This document shows, piece by piece, positions 42,527 through 52,557 of a DNA stretch of 64,000 bases. The notes beneath the pieces were generated by a model. That model saw only the letters and a program-made list of their open reading frames with translations, searched no databases and was not told where the DNA came from. The position numbers and the translations under genes were made by a program. Each line of letters begins with the position of its first letter. Position 1 is the first letter of the stretch. Source of the DNA: Paludibacteraceae bacterium (GTDB lineage Bacteria; Bacteroidota; Bacteroidia; Bacteroidales; Paludibacteraceae); assembly GCA_017467185.1 (NCBI GenBank), contig JAFTSS010000002.1, positions 1-64,000 on the forward strand, given 5' to 3'.

Positions 42527-44065
42527 TTATTTTGCTGACATCGTTACAATTGGCACTATCATCTCTTCCATCGAGATGCCGCCATGTTGGAATGTATCTT
42601 TATAATAACTAACGTAATAATTGTAATTATTTGGGTATGCAAAGAAATCATTGCCACCAGCGAATATAAATGTCGAACTAACATTTGGTGCAGGCAACTG
42701 TATCGATGCGGGATTAGTTACTTCAAACACCTCTTTCTTGTTGTACGACAATGTTTTACCTACTTTGTATCGCAAGTTGACATTCGTATTTTTATCGCCT
42801 ACCACTTTTATTGCCCTATCGACATGCACTGTGCCATGGTCGGTAGATACTACCACTTTGAAACCTCTGCGTGCCAACTCTTTAAATAGCGTAAATGTAG
42901 AAGAGTGGCGAAACCACGACACTGCCAACGAACGGTAAGCAGCCTCGGTATTTGCCAATTCGCGAATCATTTTACTATCGGTACGAGCATGCGACAACAT
43001 ATCGACAAAGTTAATAACACACACATTTAGTGGGTTTTTCTCTAATTTATGTAATTGTTCTATCAATTTTTCTCCAGCCTCCGAATTATTCAATTTATGA
43101 TACGAAAATGGTATAGGTCGGCGATAACGTTCCAACATAGTGCGTATCAACTCCTCTTCGTTAAGGTTCTTGCCCTCTTCATCCTCTTCATCTACCCACA
43201 ACGCTGGGAACATCTTTTTAATTTGCAATGGCATCAAGCCTGCAAATATCGCATTACGAGCATATTGTGTAGCAGTAGGTAATATACTGAAATACAAGTC
43301 GTCTGAATCAAAGGTATAAAAATCAGCCAACACCTCTTGTATCATGCGCCATTGATCGTAACGGAAATTGTCAATCAACACAAAAAACACCTTTTCGCCC
43401 TCATCCAATAGTGGAAATATCTTCTTTTTGAAAATATCGGGACTTATCAGTGGACGATTATCTGCATCATTCACCCACTGCTCATAGTTGTTTTTCACAA
43501 AACGCATAAACATATTATTAGCCTCTTCGCGTTGCATGCGCAGCATTTCGTGCATTTCGTTGTCTGCCTCATTGAGTTTTAAATCCCAATTTATCAGCTT
43601 TTTATATAAATCCTTCCATTCGTCAGCCGACAATCTATCAGATATTTGCATGCCGATTTGAGCGAACTCCTGACGATAGTTTGTTGTAGTCTGTTCGCTG
43701 AATATCTCACGTTTGTGAAGATGTTTTTTCAACGTCATCAATATCTGGTTAGGATTTACTGGCTTAATAAGATAATCTGTTATCTTATTGCCAATAGCCA
43801 TGTCCATGATATTTTCCTCCTCACTCTTCGTAATCATAACGATAGGCAAGTTTGGACGCATTTCATTTATACGAGCCAATGTCTCCAAGCCACTTAATCC
43901 AGGCATGTTTTCATCAAGAAACACTATATCGTACAAATTCTCACGACACATATCTATTGCGTCTTGTCCATTCGATGCAGTTTCTACATCATACCCTTTA
44001 TCAGCCAAAAAAATCGTATAAGGCTTCAAAAGATCAATTTCGTCATCTACCCAAAGTATATTCAT
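42527..44065 (-). CDS. porX: PorX-like response regulator with PglZ domain
   Basis: A 512-residue cytoplasmic regulator of the type IX secretion system. Residues 1-120 are a receiver domain with acceptor D51 (IVFLDENMPG), DD at 7-8 and the conserved K in LIKPVNP. After a helical linker (about 130-220) comes a PglZ/alkaline-phosphatase-fold domain with FFVLIDNFRYDQW, VVVSTDHGTVHVDRA and AGGNDFFAYPNNYNYYVSYY, which in PorX has zinc-dependent phosphodiesterase activity. The start at 44065 (MNILWVDDEID) is chosen because upstream codons lie in a heptamer array. PorX works with the kinase PorY and sigma factor SigP in Porphyromonas; neither is in the window. T9SS cargo genes and a porW-like gene lie in the same window. 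Confidence 0.94.
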   Translation of the reverse strand: MNILWVDDEIDLLKPYTIFLADKGYDVETASNGQDAIDMCRENLYDIVFLDENMPGLSGLETLARINEMRPNLPIVMITKSEEENIMDMAIGNKITDYLIKPVNPNQILMTLKKHLHKREIFSEQTTTNYRQEFAQIGMQISDRLSADEWKDLYKKLINWDLKLNEADNEMHEMLRMQREEANNMFMRFVKNNYEQWVNDADNRPLISPDIFKKKIFPLLDEGEKVFFVLIDNFRYDQWRMIQEVLADFYTFDSDDLYFSILPTATQYARNAIFAGLMPLQIKKMFPALWVDEEDEEGKNLNEEELIRTMLERYRRPIPFSYHKLNNSEAGEKLIEQLHKLEKNPLNVCVINFVDMLSHARTDSKMIRELANTEAAYRSLAVSWFRHSSTFTLFKELARRGFKVVVSTDHGTVHVDRAIKVVGDKNTNVNLRYKVGKTLSYNKKEVFEVTNPASIQLPAPNVSSTFIFAGGNDFFAYPNNYNYYVSYYKDTFQHGGISMEEMIVPIVTMSAK

Positions 44066-44079
44066 AATTATTAGATTTA

Positions 44080-44215
44080 TAGTAGCGAGCTTTTTCAATT
44101 CACAATGCACAATTCACAATGCACAATTATTAGCTTTAGCTTAATTTAATATTAGAAATTTTTAGTAGCGAATTGCGGGTATAAACGGACGCACGAGCCG
44201 TGCGTCCCTACAATC
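44080..44215. repeat. Heptamer arrays and a GGACGCACGAGCCGTGCGTCC palindrome in the porX leader
   Basis: CAATTCA/CAATGCA units at about 44,096-44,130, single AGTAGCG units on each side, and a palindrome beginning GGACGCACGAGCCGTGCGTC at 44187-44211. If transcription starts near the -7 element at 44,274 all would be in the mRNA leader. Confidence 0.75.
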
Positions 44216-44273
44216 TCGCTCAAGCCGTTTTTATCTTAAATAAAACGCAAAACAACTAATTTTATTACGCATG

Positions 44274-44281
44274 CAAAGGTA
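44274..44281 (-). promoter_or_regulatory. Probable -7 element of porX
   Basis: TACCTTTG on the minus strand, about 210 bp before the porX start. No TTG at the right distance, so this is less certain than the others. Confidence 0.5.
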
Positions 44282-44287
44282 ATAAAA

Positions 44288-45472
44288 TTAAAACAATTTT
44301 GAAATATCCCAAGTTAAAAATTTTTCGAGAGGCACACCACCCGAACCAACAACAATTGAATGTATAGGCTTAAATTTATCAGAAAACACCGATAATCCTT
44401 TATTTGTTGTGCGACGACCACTTTTCACCTCTATTGCAATACAATTTCTCTGACTCACAACAACAAAATCAACTTCATCATTACGTTCACGCCAATAATA
44501 TATCTTATAATTATTTTCTTCAGCCATATTCAACAAATGAGCACCAACTGCACTTTCAACCCAACGTCCCCATGCTTTCGGAGATGTATAAGCCTTCTCG
44601 AAGGAGAAATCCGACAAAGCACTCATCAAGGCTGTATTATAAACCATCATTTTGGGTATTGAATTATATTTACGAGCAATATCATTGGCATATTTTTGCA
44701 TACCACACAACAAATGAGATTCTCGCAACACATCGAGATAACCAGCTAAAGTTGTTACATTTCCGGCATCTTGCAATTGTCCTAAAAGCTTAGTTAAAGA
44801 GATTTCTTCACCCGAATAACTACACCCCAACTCAAATAATTGTTTTATCAACTGAGGTTTATAAATCAACTTCGTCATCAAAATATCACTTTCAATTGCA
44901 GGAGCTATTATACTATCCTTTATATATTTTTTCCATCGATTTTCATTATGAATAAAAGTCGCACTACCAGGATACCCTCCATAATAGACATAATGGTCAA
45001 CATCAATATTAAAAGCATCGCTCATCTCTTGCAGACTCCAATGAGGCATACGAATCAATTCGTACCTGCCAGCAAGAGATTCAGTAAGTCCATCTTTAAG
45101 CAATAATCGAGACGAACCCGACAAAACAACTTTTATATTTACATCATTGAATGTGTCAGAATCCCACTCTTTCTTTATTGCCTCGCTCCAATTAAAAATC
45201 TTATGCACCTCGTCTATTATAAGCAAATACTCATCACTGCCCAATATTTTCATCTCTGCACGAGCTCTACTCCACACTTCACTAATCCAAGATTGCTCAT
45301 CTTTCGACACATCATCTGCAGAAACCAATAAATAAGGCACCGTAATTTCCTTAATAATCTGCTTCAGCACAGTCGATTTACCAACCTGACGAGGGCCTGA
45401 TAAAACTTGTATCGTTTTACGAGGCTCTGATAACCTTAACAATAACTCTGCTTGTTGTGCTCTTTTATACAT
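44288..45472 (-). CDS. AAA-family ATPase with DUF4143 domain
   Basis: A 394-residue cytoplasmic ATPase. Walker A is GPRQVGKST (26-34), Walker B YLLIIDEVHK (about 80-89), and VVLSGSSRLLL is the sensor region. The C-terminal DUF4143 part has a PD-(D/E)xK-nuclease-like motif: WRERNDEVDFVVVSQRNCIAIEVKSG. Proteins of this type are abundant in Bacteroidota and archaea and lack a firmly known role; nuclease-like, defence or chromosome functions have been suggested. The ATG at 45472 (MYKRAQQ) is preferred over an upstream GTG since it follows the promoter at 45504-45535 by a normal leader length. Five 22-bp iterons overlap and precede that promoter. Confidence 0.85.
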   Translation of the reverse strand: MYKRAQQAELLLRLSEPRKTIQVLSGPRQVGKSTVLKQIIKEITVPYLLVSADDVSKDEQSWISEVWSRARAEMKILGSDEYLLIIDEVHKIFNWSEAIKKEWDSDTFNDVNIKVVLSGSSRLLLKDGLTESLAGRYELIRMPHWSLQEMSDAFNIDVDHYVYYGGYPGSATFIHNENRWKKYIKDSIIAPAIESDILMTKLIYKPQLIKQLFELGCSYSGEEISLTKLLGQLQDAGNVTTLAGYLDVLRESHLLCGMQKYANDIARKYNSIPKMMVYNTALMSALSDFSFEKAYTSPKAWGRWVESAVGAHLLNMAEENNYKIYYWRERNDEVDFVVVSQRNCIAIEVKSGRRTTNKGLSVFSDKFKPIHSIVVGSGGVPLEKFLTWDISKLF

Positions 45473-45503
45473 ATTATTTAATACTTCGTTAATAATCACG
45501 GCA

Positions 45504-45535
45504 CAAAGTTACACAAAATATTCAAATCTACCAAA
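45504..45535 (-). promoter_or_regulatory. Promoter of the AAA/DUF4143 gene, overlapping iterons
   Basis: Minus strand TTTG (45532-45535), 20 bp, TAACTTTG (45504-45511). The -33 element and spacer lie inside the first 22-bp repeat unit. Confidence 0.75.
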
Positions 45536-45622
45536 CAAAATGTTCAAATCTTTATTACAAAATACTCAAATCCATACTGCAAAATGTTCAAATCTACACT
45601 GCAAAATATTCAAATCTTCATA
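45513..45622. repeat. Five 22-bp tandem repeats upstream of the AAA/DUF4143 gene
   Basis: Five consecutive 22-bp units, each carrying CAAAATATTCAAATCT or a close variant (CAAAATGTTCAAATC, CAAAATACTCAAATC), then 5 variable bases. Exactly 110 bp with no gaps. Continuous with the promoter, so a regulatory array is likely. Confidence 0.9.
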
Positions 45623-45645
45623 AATCCACTAATAAAACTCATAAA

Positions 45646-45680
45646 AAAATCGGTGAAAGCATATAGCCTCACCGATTTTC
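45646..45680 (-). terminator. Terminator for the 2,098-residue surface protein
   Basis: AAAATCGGTGA and TCACCGATTTT make an 11-bp stem; on the minus strand a T7 run follows. It is about 220 bp past the stop, with repeats between. Confidence 0.8.
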
Positions 45681-45726
45681 TAATTTATCATCTACAATCT
45701 AATACAAACATATCGCCTCCCCTAAT

Positions 45727-45890
45727 GTAGGGATGCACGACTTGTGCGTCCGCCAAAATAGCCCCACATATTGTCCCCCTGTTTTAGGGGGAACTGACGA
45801 ACAAAGCAAGAGCAGAGGATGCTTGCATACTATGCCTTGCAAGGAGGAAGTCGCCGAAGGCAAATCCCCGAAGGGGGAGGGGGTCAAAAC
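45727..45890. repeat. Cluster of palindromic elements
   Basis: A GTAGGGATGCACGACTTGTG palindrome at 45727-45751, then TCCCCCTGTTTTAGGGGGA at 45774-45792, then a hairpin element (GAGCAGAGGATGCTTGCATA, related to 10.4-10.6 kb and 13.1 kb) and a CCCCGAAGGGGGAGGGGG tail. No gene. Confidence 0.75.
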
Positions 45891-45899
45891 TGCGACCTA

Positions 45900-48800
45900 T
45901 CAAATCACCACTTTTTCCACCTCACCACCAACAGCTATCATATACACACCACGAGGCAATACAATTGAATTTTTGGTGCCAGAATAAACCAATTTACCTA
46001 CTGCATCATAAACATAATACTCTTTACCGCCGTTATTAACACAGATAACACCATTTTCATAATAAACAACACATTTATCATCTTCCACACTTTCGATATT
46101 TGTTTGTTCTTCTTTAAACATAAATTCAGCAGCAAGAGTTATGTTTTGCGTTACCACCAATTTACGAGGATTATCGGTATTATCATCTGACCATTTTACA
46201 AATTCATAACCTGCATTAGCCACAGCTGTAATCGTAATTTCTGTTCCATAATCATACTCTCCTCCACCCAATACAACTCCATTTTCTGCAGTAAGAGTAA
46301 CCACGTATGGTTTCAATGTGTATTCAAATTCAACTATTTCACTTTCGATTCCATCTGCAGAAACAGCGAAAGCTTTAATTGTCATAGCGTTATCAATCAC
46401 AATAGGCTCATCATACACTAACGCATTATCGCCACAAGGGCAAGATCCGTCAAGTGTATAATAGATTGTTACATCTTCTGTACTGCAATACAACGAAACT
46501 TTTGTTCCATAATACACTGCTGTTCCTGATGCTACAGAAGAATATGGTTCTTCAACTTTATCAACAACTTTAACCAATGTTGTAGCACTAATGTTGGTTC
46601 CCTCTACAGCAAAATTAAATGCTGCATTACCTGGCAATTCACCAAAAATAGTTACACTAATTTTTCCATCTGCATCAATTTTCACAGTATCGCGTGATAT
46701 GGTTGAAATTGTTGGAGAAACAGATTGAATTATTAAATTTTTTCCTTCAGCAGCCTCTGCAGGTAAGATTTCAACTTCAACCTCTTTCGATGAATCATAA
46801 CTCAAAATCACAAGCGAATCAACTTCTATTGATTTAACCTCTTTAACTACATCAAACGATTGAATATAATCCGATTCCATTTGCATACCCACATAACTTT
46901 CAACTTTCTTGCTAACCTTCAATGTTACTTTGTCATCCGTAGAGAAATCAGTTAAAGGGTTAAATCTAACTTTTGAAACATAAGTTATAGTGCTATCTAA
47001 ATAAGCTTGCTCTTTATTGAGCAAAGTTAGAGTTCCCGCAACATTCTCTCCATTTTGAGAAACTACTATGTTATCAACATTGATAGATTGTATAGTCATA
47101 TATTTACTAAAATCTATCTCTATACCACTTTCATAAGCTCTCACATTAGCAACTTCTGGATGAACATTTTGCACCATTTCAACATTAACTTCCAATTGAG
47201 GAGGAGGCACAGGCAACCATTCACTATAAGTAGTTTGATAACCCTCTTTTTCAAATTTCACTTGCCATAACCCTTGAGGCACATCCCAACGATACATACC
47301 ATTTTTGTCGGTAAACAATGGATTTTCTTGTGCATAATTTTCAGCATCCCAGAGAACAATGTTTTCTTGTTTATCGCCATACATATCTTCCACTTCCTCT
47401 TTATAATAACAAGAAGCCATTACCCCTTCCAAACGATTAGACGGAACACCCTCATAAACAAATCCCGATGGATCGTGAATACCCTCAACACCAGGACCTT
47501 TTGGCTTGTGTTCACCACCTTTTTTCTTTTTATCATCATCATTCTCATCGGAGCAATTAGGAGCATTCATTATTATTGCTAGTTGTTCATGCCCATATTC
47601 CGTTAACTCTTGCATACCATCTCCAAAAGAAGCTGCACTCTCACCAACGTCTTTTAATTGCAATAGTCCATCTATCGTATTTTCGGGTTTACCACTTGCT
47701 GTCCTCGTTAAGTTCCAAGAATAAGCTAGAAAACTACCTAATGAAAAACCAACGGCTTGTCGTAAATTTTTCACTGCACTATGTAATTCTATATTTGTAA
47801 CTTCATCTGCACATTTCAATTTTTTATTAGCCATATTTATTGCATCTTCTATAATCATATCCCGCCATTGATTCAATTTATCCGTAGAAGGAGATATACA
47901 ATCAGAACCAGGTTCATAATAAAATATTTTTTTCATTTTTTTATTTTCTACATTAATATTTCCTAACAACAAATCCTTATATTCTTTAAAATATAATGAA
48001 TCTTCATAAATAAATGAGGAGAACAAAAATATACTATCGGTTGTTTCTTTAACAAATTGAAAAGCAGAACTATTCGTAGTATAAAGTTTACAACGATTAT
48101 CGCTTATAATTTTATTTTCAACAAAAGAAGACTTATCTATTTTACTATAGATATCTATTTTATCATCTATAGTAGTTCTTAATGATAAACAATGTATGTT
48201 TAAGTTAGAGCTAGAAGGATTTATAGTATATGAACAAATAGATCCTTGCATGTCAATATTTATCAACTTAAATTTTTTATAATCATCTAATAATGCATTA
48301 ACAAACACCATAGAATCACACAGTGTATAATTTAAATTATCAAAATCCAAACTAACATTCACAGGAATATTAGTCCCGTCATTTTCAAATTTTTTAGTTG
48401 CAACCCATTTCCCTTGTTTTTCGTTATATTCTGCATTGATTGGCACTTGATCGCCTGTCGAGGTTTCTACATAAAGAATAACATTTGATATTTTAGATGT
48501 ATCGTTTTGTGTGAAATCAATCAAAAACGTAAATTCAGGATATGAAGGCCAATACCAATATGCTGGAATTGATTTTTGCTCGTTTAAGAAATCGAACACT
48601 GTACGCTCTTCATATTTTGAACCATAACGATGCGAAAAATTTATCATTGTTACCGTTTTAACCTCTATTGCATTAACATCATACTGACACTCTTTTACTT
48701 CAGTAAATAATTCCAAACCTTGCTCTGTTATTGTTTTTGCATAAATCTTATGCGTTGAAAGATTATATGGCTCGTTCAATGTACATGTTACACTCCATAT

Positions 48801-51800
48801 ACCATTGCCTAAAGTTGTAGTTTCGCCAATTAATAAATCATCATCATATACTTGAACTTTTGTATTTGCATAAGCTTTACCACTAATAATAAATTCTTTT
48901 TTCGATACAACCGATGGAACATTGATATTCAAATTCTCTGCCACGAAACTTACACTTCCTATTGGTTGCAAAACTCGTTTACCTCCAAATTCAAAATCAA
49001 CATACGCTGTAGTTTTATAATCTCCTTTCAAAAATGGTGTAATACAAAAACGCACATTATCTCCCGCTTCAATTGGAATAACTATCTGATTATTAACTAT
49101 TGTGTAAGGAATAATAGTATATCCTTTTATAACAGAATTTTCTGTGAAAATTGCATTTTCTGGTATATCTACAACAAGATTCACATCATTTACAGCTCCT
49201 TCATATTCTGGTTTGAACTTAACCATACCCTTTAAGGTTACATAATTACCTACCACAACAGAATTTTTATTTATACTGAAATTGCTACTTGCATCGGTAT
49301 AATACAACTTACTCTCGTCAAAAGATGGAATTGATTTATTATCAATACAACTTATAATTCCACTATTTATAGCAATCTTATTTTCAACATAATCTACTCC
49401 TTCTGTCAAACCTAAATCTTGAAATGCCTCTATATTATAAACATCATTAAACAACTCACTTGCTCCCATTGTGATAAGTGTATAATCACCATCAACAACA
49501 TCTGTTATATTCAAAGTCTCTTTTTTGTATTCTTGTTTTTTCACAAATCGGCCTTCTGCATTATAAAGAATTCCTACAACTTTACTATTATCTGTTTTTG
49601 CATAAGAAGCCTTAATAGCTCCGAGTTGCAAAATATTAATTTCTGCCACTGTTTTATCTTCTTTCACCACACTCTCTACCACAAATGGCATAAAACTATT
49701 TTTCTTACAAGAAATGGTAATCTCTAAAATATCACCCTCACTGACTTCTTCTAACAAAACTATACGCGGATATTGTACACTAAATTCCGATACTGCCTTA
49801 TTTTGAGTCTTATTAAAAATCACATAAGAGACATTATTGTAATCCGAATAAAAAGATGTTACTTTAGGCTCTGCATCAGCTAATGCTCTTTCGGTATAGG
49901 TAAAGTTCAAATCAATTACCGCACCTGTAATTCGTTGTAACTTAATCACACCTAAATCAATGCTATCAGCAAAATCAATTATAGTATCTTTTACTGCAAT
50001 ATAATCACCTGCAGAAATGGTTATTTCTGTATAGTCCTTAATTACATCAACACTAAATACCCCTTCTTTATCAGCCTTATAAGTTTCTGTTTTTGTGTAT
50101 TTACCATTGATTGTTTGATTGACTGATATAATAGCTTCCGATATTAGTTCATTATCAAGACTATCTTTTACAACACCTTTTATTCTACTAATCTCTAAAG
50201 GCAACAAAGATAAAACTATGTCGTTATCAGAATCATTTACTTCGTAGCTTGTCAAATCTACGACTTGATATTTAACACCCAAAGCGTATGGCAACGACAC
50301 ACTATAGTAGATACTATCGCCAGCAACAAAACCAGTTACTGAAGATGACCTTTTTATGAATGTATTTTTACTATCAAACCACGATATTTGAACCTCTGAA
50401 GTTATATCCTCTTTTTCAGGAGTTAAAACAGTAATATTCACTGTTTGTGGAATTTGGCAAGACTCAAAAGCAACACTTACATCTTCATTTTTTAACTCTA
50501 CACCTTTTATCTCACTAACAACTGACCCTTGCTGTGTTTTCAAATATATATCATATACCACATCGATTGTTAAACCATAAAACGTATATGTATCTTTATC
50601 CGAAATAGCATATTTCTGATGATCGTCTGTTTTTGTATTCACCAACTCAATATAGAGATTATTTTCCTTAACATTCTCTGGTATTGAAACAATTATACTT
50701 TTAACAACATTAGCTACCTCTTGCCCATCTATACTAAATCTATATAGTGCATAACCATTTTCACCAATATAAATATAAATATTTGCTATATTATCAACAA
50801 CTTCAACACTTACTTCTGCCGTACGATAAGTGTTACTATTCATTTTTGATGTATTCTCTGGAAAACTACACAAATACGTAGCCTCTGCAAAATTTTTATT
50901 TTCATCTGCAAATTGTATCAAATCATAATAATATGTATAACCACCATCATCGCCATTCGTTTTTGCTGAAATAAAGAAGTATTGCTCTTTTCCATTCTTA
51001 TCTTTCAACGAAAATTCTGTACACCCTGCCAAATTAGAATTATCGACACCAACATCTGGTGTGTTCTCTGAATTATCAAGATATTCTATATTTCCACCTT
51101 TATATTTATATCTATTCGCATAACAACCCCATCCATCAACATAAAATATTGAATCATTTACAAAATGCATTCTTGCATTCGTAACTTTATTCCAAGATGG
51201 TCCATAAAGCTTAGGAAGTAATATTTTTTCTGCTTTTCCAACAATAGCATTATTTATCGTCCAACGATAACAATATAACGAGTTATTATCTATAGCCATA
51301 ATAACAGCATCATTATTGACATCTCCGTAAACATCAAATGCATCGAATCGCACATTATCCATTATCGGCTCATTAATAATTTCATCACAACCCCCAGTTT
51401 CAAGATTTACTTTATAAATCAACATCGATTGCATATCTTCATCAGTTGAGATCACACATCCTCCGATAAGACAGTTACCAACACTATCAAAATGTAAATC
51501 GTTATTTGGCAATGTCACTGCATTGATAGTATCTCCATTTTCTATTTTTGTAAAAATATCTTTTTGCAAAGCAAGAGAACGCATTTTTTCTCCCGACTCT
51601 CCATCATAAATAAGGATTTTATGTTTCCCAACTACTCCACGTAAAGGAAAATATATTTTACCATTCCAGGTATCCATACCACGAACCAAAGCTGTTCCTC
51701 CTAAATCTATAGGATCAAAGTTATTAGTATAAGTAGAAAATATCCATGATTGACCTATATTAACATCTAACGTAGTAAGCATCTGTCGCAAACAAATACC

Positions 51801-52196
51801 CTCAGAAATATCTAACGTTATTGTAACAATAGAACTTTCCGTCAAAGTAAAACAAATATTTGTACGTGTAGGGTCTGATTCATCAAACTCTGGTCGAGTA
51901 TATTCGATATTCGTACAAGTAGTTATAACATCATTATAATTAAACTCATCCTCCCAAGCCCCTTGTACTATTTTAAATTCATAATAATCAGGTTCAAGGA
52001 AGTAAGTTTTTGTATAAAACCCATCTTTATCAACAGACATTAAATTGTTAGGATCCATAGGATTCCATGCAGAACCACACATATTGGCACTACCCACTAC
52101 ATACCAATCACCATAAGCGGATTGCCCTAAGGCAGAAAAACTTATTGATGTCAATAAAACAACAATAAACAATAATTGAGTAAATACTTTTTTCAT
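45900..52196 (-). CDS. Giant multidomain surface protein with T9SS sorting domain
   Basis: A 2,098-residue exported protein. Signal peptide about 1-24 (LTSISFSALGQ). Residues 25-120 resemble a starch-binding/SusE-like module (GDWYVVGSANMCG, YFLEPDYYEFKIV). Residues 150-500 look like a propeller-type sensor region. Then come several carboxypeptidase-regulatory-like and Ig-like beta domains (for example VVKDSLDNELISEAIISVN), a central helical section with a lysine-rich linker (DDDKKKKGGEHKPKG, near residue 1560), a DUF-type 'GMYRWDVPQGLWQVKFEKEGYQT' like beta domain that I give only by its opening GMYRWDVPQGLW, a chitobiase C-terminal-like domain (VTIYYTLDG, near 1890), an InlB-like repeat (YEFVKWSDDN, near 2000) and a type A T9SS domain (VYDAVGKLVYSG ... 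LPRGVYMIAV). Probably a cell-surface adhesin or carbohydrate-binding scaffold; this is inference. Monocistronic, with a terminator 220 bp downstream. Confidence 0.85.
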   Translation of the reverse strand: MKKVFTQLLFIVVLLTSISFSALGQSAYGDWYVVGSANMCGSAWNPMDPNNLMSVDKDGFYTKTYFLEPDYYEFKIVQGAWEDEFNYNDVITTCTNIEYTRPEFDESDPTRTNICFTLTESSIVTITLDISEGICLRQMLTTLDVNIGQSWIFSTYTNNFDPIDLGGTALVRGMDTWNGKIYFPLRGVVGKHKILIYDGESGEKMRSLALQKDIFTKIENGDTINAVTLPNNDLHFDSVGNCLIGGCVISTDEDMQSMLIYKVNLETGGCDEIINEPIMDNVRFDAFDVYGDVNNDAVIMAIDNNSLYCYRWTINNAIVGKAEKILLPKLYGPSWNKVTNARMHFVNDSIFYVDGWGCYANRYKYKGGNIEYLDNSENTPDVGVDNSNLAGCTEFSLKDKNGKEQYFFISAKTNGDDGGYTYYYDLIQFADENKNFAEATYLCSFPENTSKMNSNTYRTAEVSVEVVDNIANIYIYIGENGYALYRFSIDGQEVANVVKSIIVSIPENVKENNLYIELVNTKTDDHQKYAISDKDTYTFYGLTIDVVYDIYLKTQQGSVVSEIKGVELKNEDVSVAFESCQIPQTVNITVLTPEKEDITSEVQISWFDSKNTFIKRSSSVTGFVAGDSIYYSVSLPYALGVKYQVVDLTSYEVNDSDNDIVLSLLPLEISRIKGVVKDSLDNELISEAIISVNQTINGKYTKTETYKADKEGVFSVDVIKDYTEITISAGDYIAVKDTIIDFADSIDLGVIKLQRITGAVIDLNFTYTERALADAEPKVTSFYSDYNNVSYVIFNKTQNKAVSEFSVQYPRIVLLEEVSEGDILEITISCKKNSFMPFVVESVVKEDKTVAEINILQLGAIKASYAKTDNSKVVGILYNAEGRFVKKQEYKKETLNITDVVDGDYTLITMGASELFNDVYNIEAFQDLGLTEGVDYVENKIAINSGIISCIDNKSIPSFDESKLYYTDASSNFSINKNSVVVGNYVTLKGMVKFKPEYEGAVNDVNLVVDIPENAIFTENSVIKGYTIIPYTIVNNQIVIPIEAGDNVRFCITPFLKGDYKTTAYVDFEFGGKRVLQPIGSVSFVAENLNINVPSVVSKKEFIISGKAYANTKVQVYDDDLLIGETTTLGNGIWSVTCTLNEPYNLSTHKIYAKTITEQGLELFTEVKECQYDVNAIEVKTVTMINFSHRYGSKYEERTVFDFLNEQKSIPAYWYWPSYPEFTFLIDFTQNDTSKISNVILYVETSTGDQVPINAEYNEKQGKWVATKKFENDGTNIPVNVSLDFDNLNYTLCDSMVFVNALLDDYKKFKLINIDMQGSICSYTINPSSSNLNIHCLSLRTTIDDKIDIYSKIDKSSFVENKIISDNRCKLYTTNSSAFQFVKETTDSIFLFSSFIYEDSLYFKEYKDLLLGNINVENKKMKKIFYYEPGSDCISPSTDKLNQWRDMIIEDAINMANKKLKCADEVTNIELHSAVKNLRQAVGFSLGSFLAYSWNLTRTASGKPENTIDGLLQLKDVGESAASFGDGMQELTEYGHEQLAIIMNAPNCSDENDDDKKKKGGEHKPKGPGVEGIHDPSGFVYEGVPSNRLEGVMASCYYKEEVEDMYGDKQENIVLWDAENYAQENPLFTDKNGMYRWDVPQGLWQVKFEKEGYQTTYSEWLPVPPPQLEVNVEMVQNVHPEVANVRAYESGIEIDFSKYMTIQSINVDNIVVSQNGENVAGTLTLLNKEQAYLDSTITYVSKVRFNPLTDFSTDDKVTLKVSKKVESYVGMQMESDYIQSFDVVKEVKSIEVDSLVILSYDSSKEVEVEILPAEAAEGKNLIIQSVSPTISTISRDTVKIDADGKISVTIFGELPGNAAFNFAVEGTNISATTLVKVVDKVEEPYSSVASGTAVYYGTKVSLYCSTEDVTIYYTLDGSCPCGDNALVYDEPIVIDNAMTIKAFAVSADGIESEIVEFEYTLKPYVVTLTAENGVVLGGGEYDYGTEITITAVANAGYEFVKWSDDNTDNPRKLVVTQNITLAAEFMFKEEQTNIESVEDDKCVVYYENGVICVNNGGKEYYVYDAVGKLVYSGTKNSIVLPRGVYMIAVGGEVEKVVI

Positions 52197-52241
52197 AAAT
52201 TATAAATTTTAATAAATAATAAAATCTTTACATATAGGCAC

Positions 52242-52278
52242 AAAAAAACGTGGAACTCGACTGTTGTCGTTCCACGTT
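52242..52278 (-). terminator. Terminator of the ncRNA
   Basis: Minus strand AACGTGGAAC and GTTCCACGTT form a 10-bp stem followed by TTTTT. It lies 46 bp before the giant gene's ATG, so it could also act as an attenuator. Confidence 0.8.
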
Positions 52279-52358
52279 TAGAGGCTCTCGCATTGCCCAT
52301 CTGATAAAACGACAACGCGAAGCCCACGCTAAAATGTATGTATATTTATGCCACCCTC

Positions 52359-52383
52359 GAGACGCAATATATTGCGTCTCTAC
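52359..52383. repeat. GAGACGCAA palindrome inside the ncRNA
   Basis: GAGACGCAATATATTGCGTC and TCTAC. Confidence 0.85.
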
Positions 52384-52557
52384 ATGATGTGTACAACATT
52401 CCCGTAGGACATCTAACGTTGCTATGTTCCTATCAGATTGAAATTTGCGAGATTTCTAAACGTCAGAACAAAGCGTCGATAAACGCCTATTATGTAATAT
52501 GTCAGCAAACCCACCCTTTAAGAAATATGACATATTCCCAGCGTAGGCTTACGGCTA

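Larger units (their letters stand above)
52241..52551 (-). ncRNA. Probable structured noncoding RNA (class not identified)
   Basis: A transcription unit without a supportable reading frame: a consensus promoter (52558-52587), about 310 nt, and an intrinsic terminator (52242-52278). The 5' end contains AAGCCUACGCU, which can pair with AGCGUGGGCUU near position 52,310-52,330 from the 3' side, giving a closing stem for a long folded RNA. A GAGACGCAA palindrome (52359-52383) sits in the middle, apparently inserted into a loop. Length and layout would fit a 6S-like RNA or another housekeeping RNA, but it lacks the signatures I know for tmRNA, RNase P, SRP RNA, TPP or cobalamin riboswitches. It could also be the leader of the giant surface gene that starts 45 bp beyond the terminator. 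Confidence 0.6.

Noticed and set aside
45513..45622. CRISPR array or coding repeat
   Set aside because: Units of 22 bp are contiguous with no spacers, and no frame through them fits a gene; position at a promoter favours a regulatory array.
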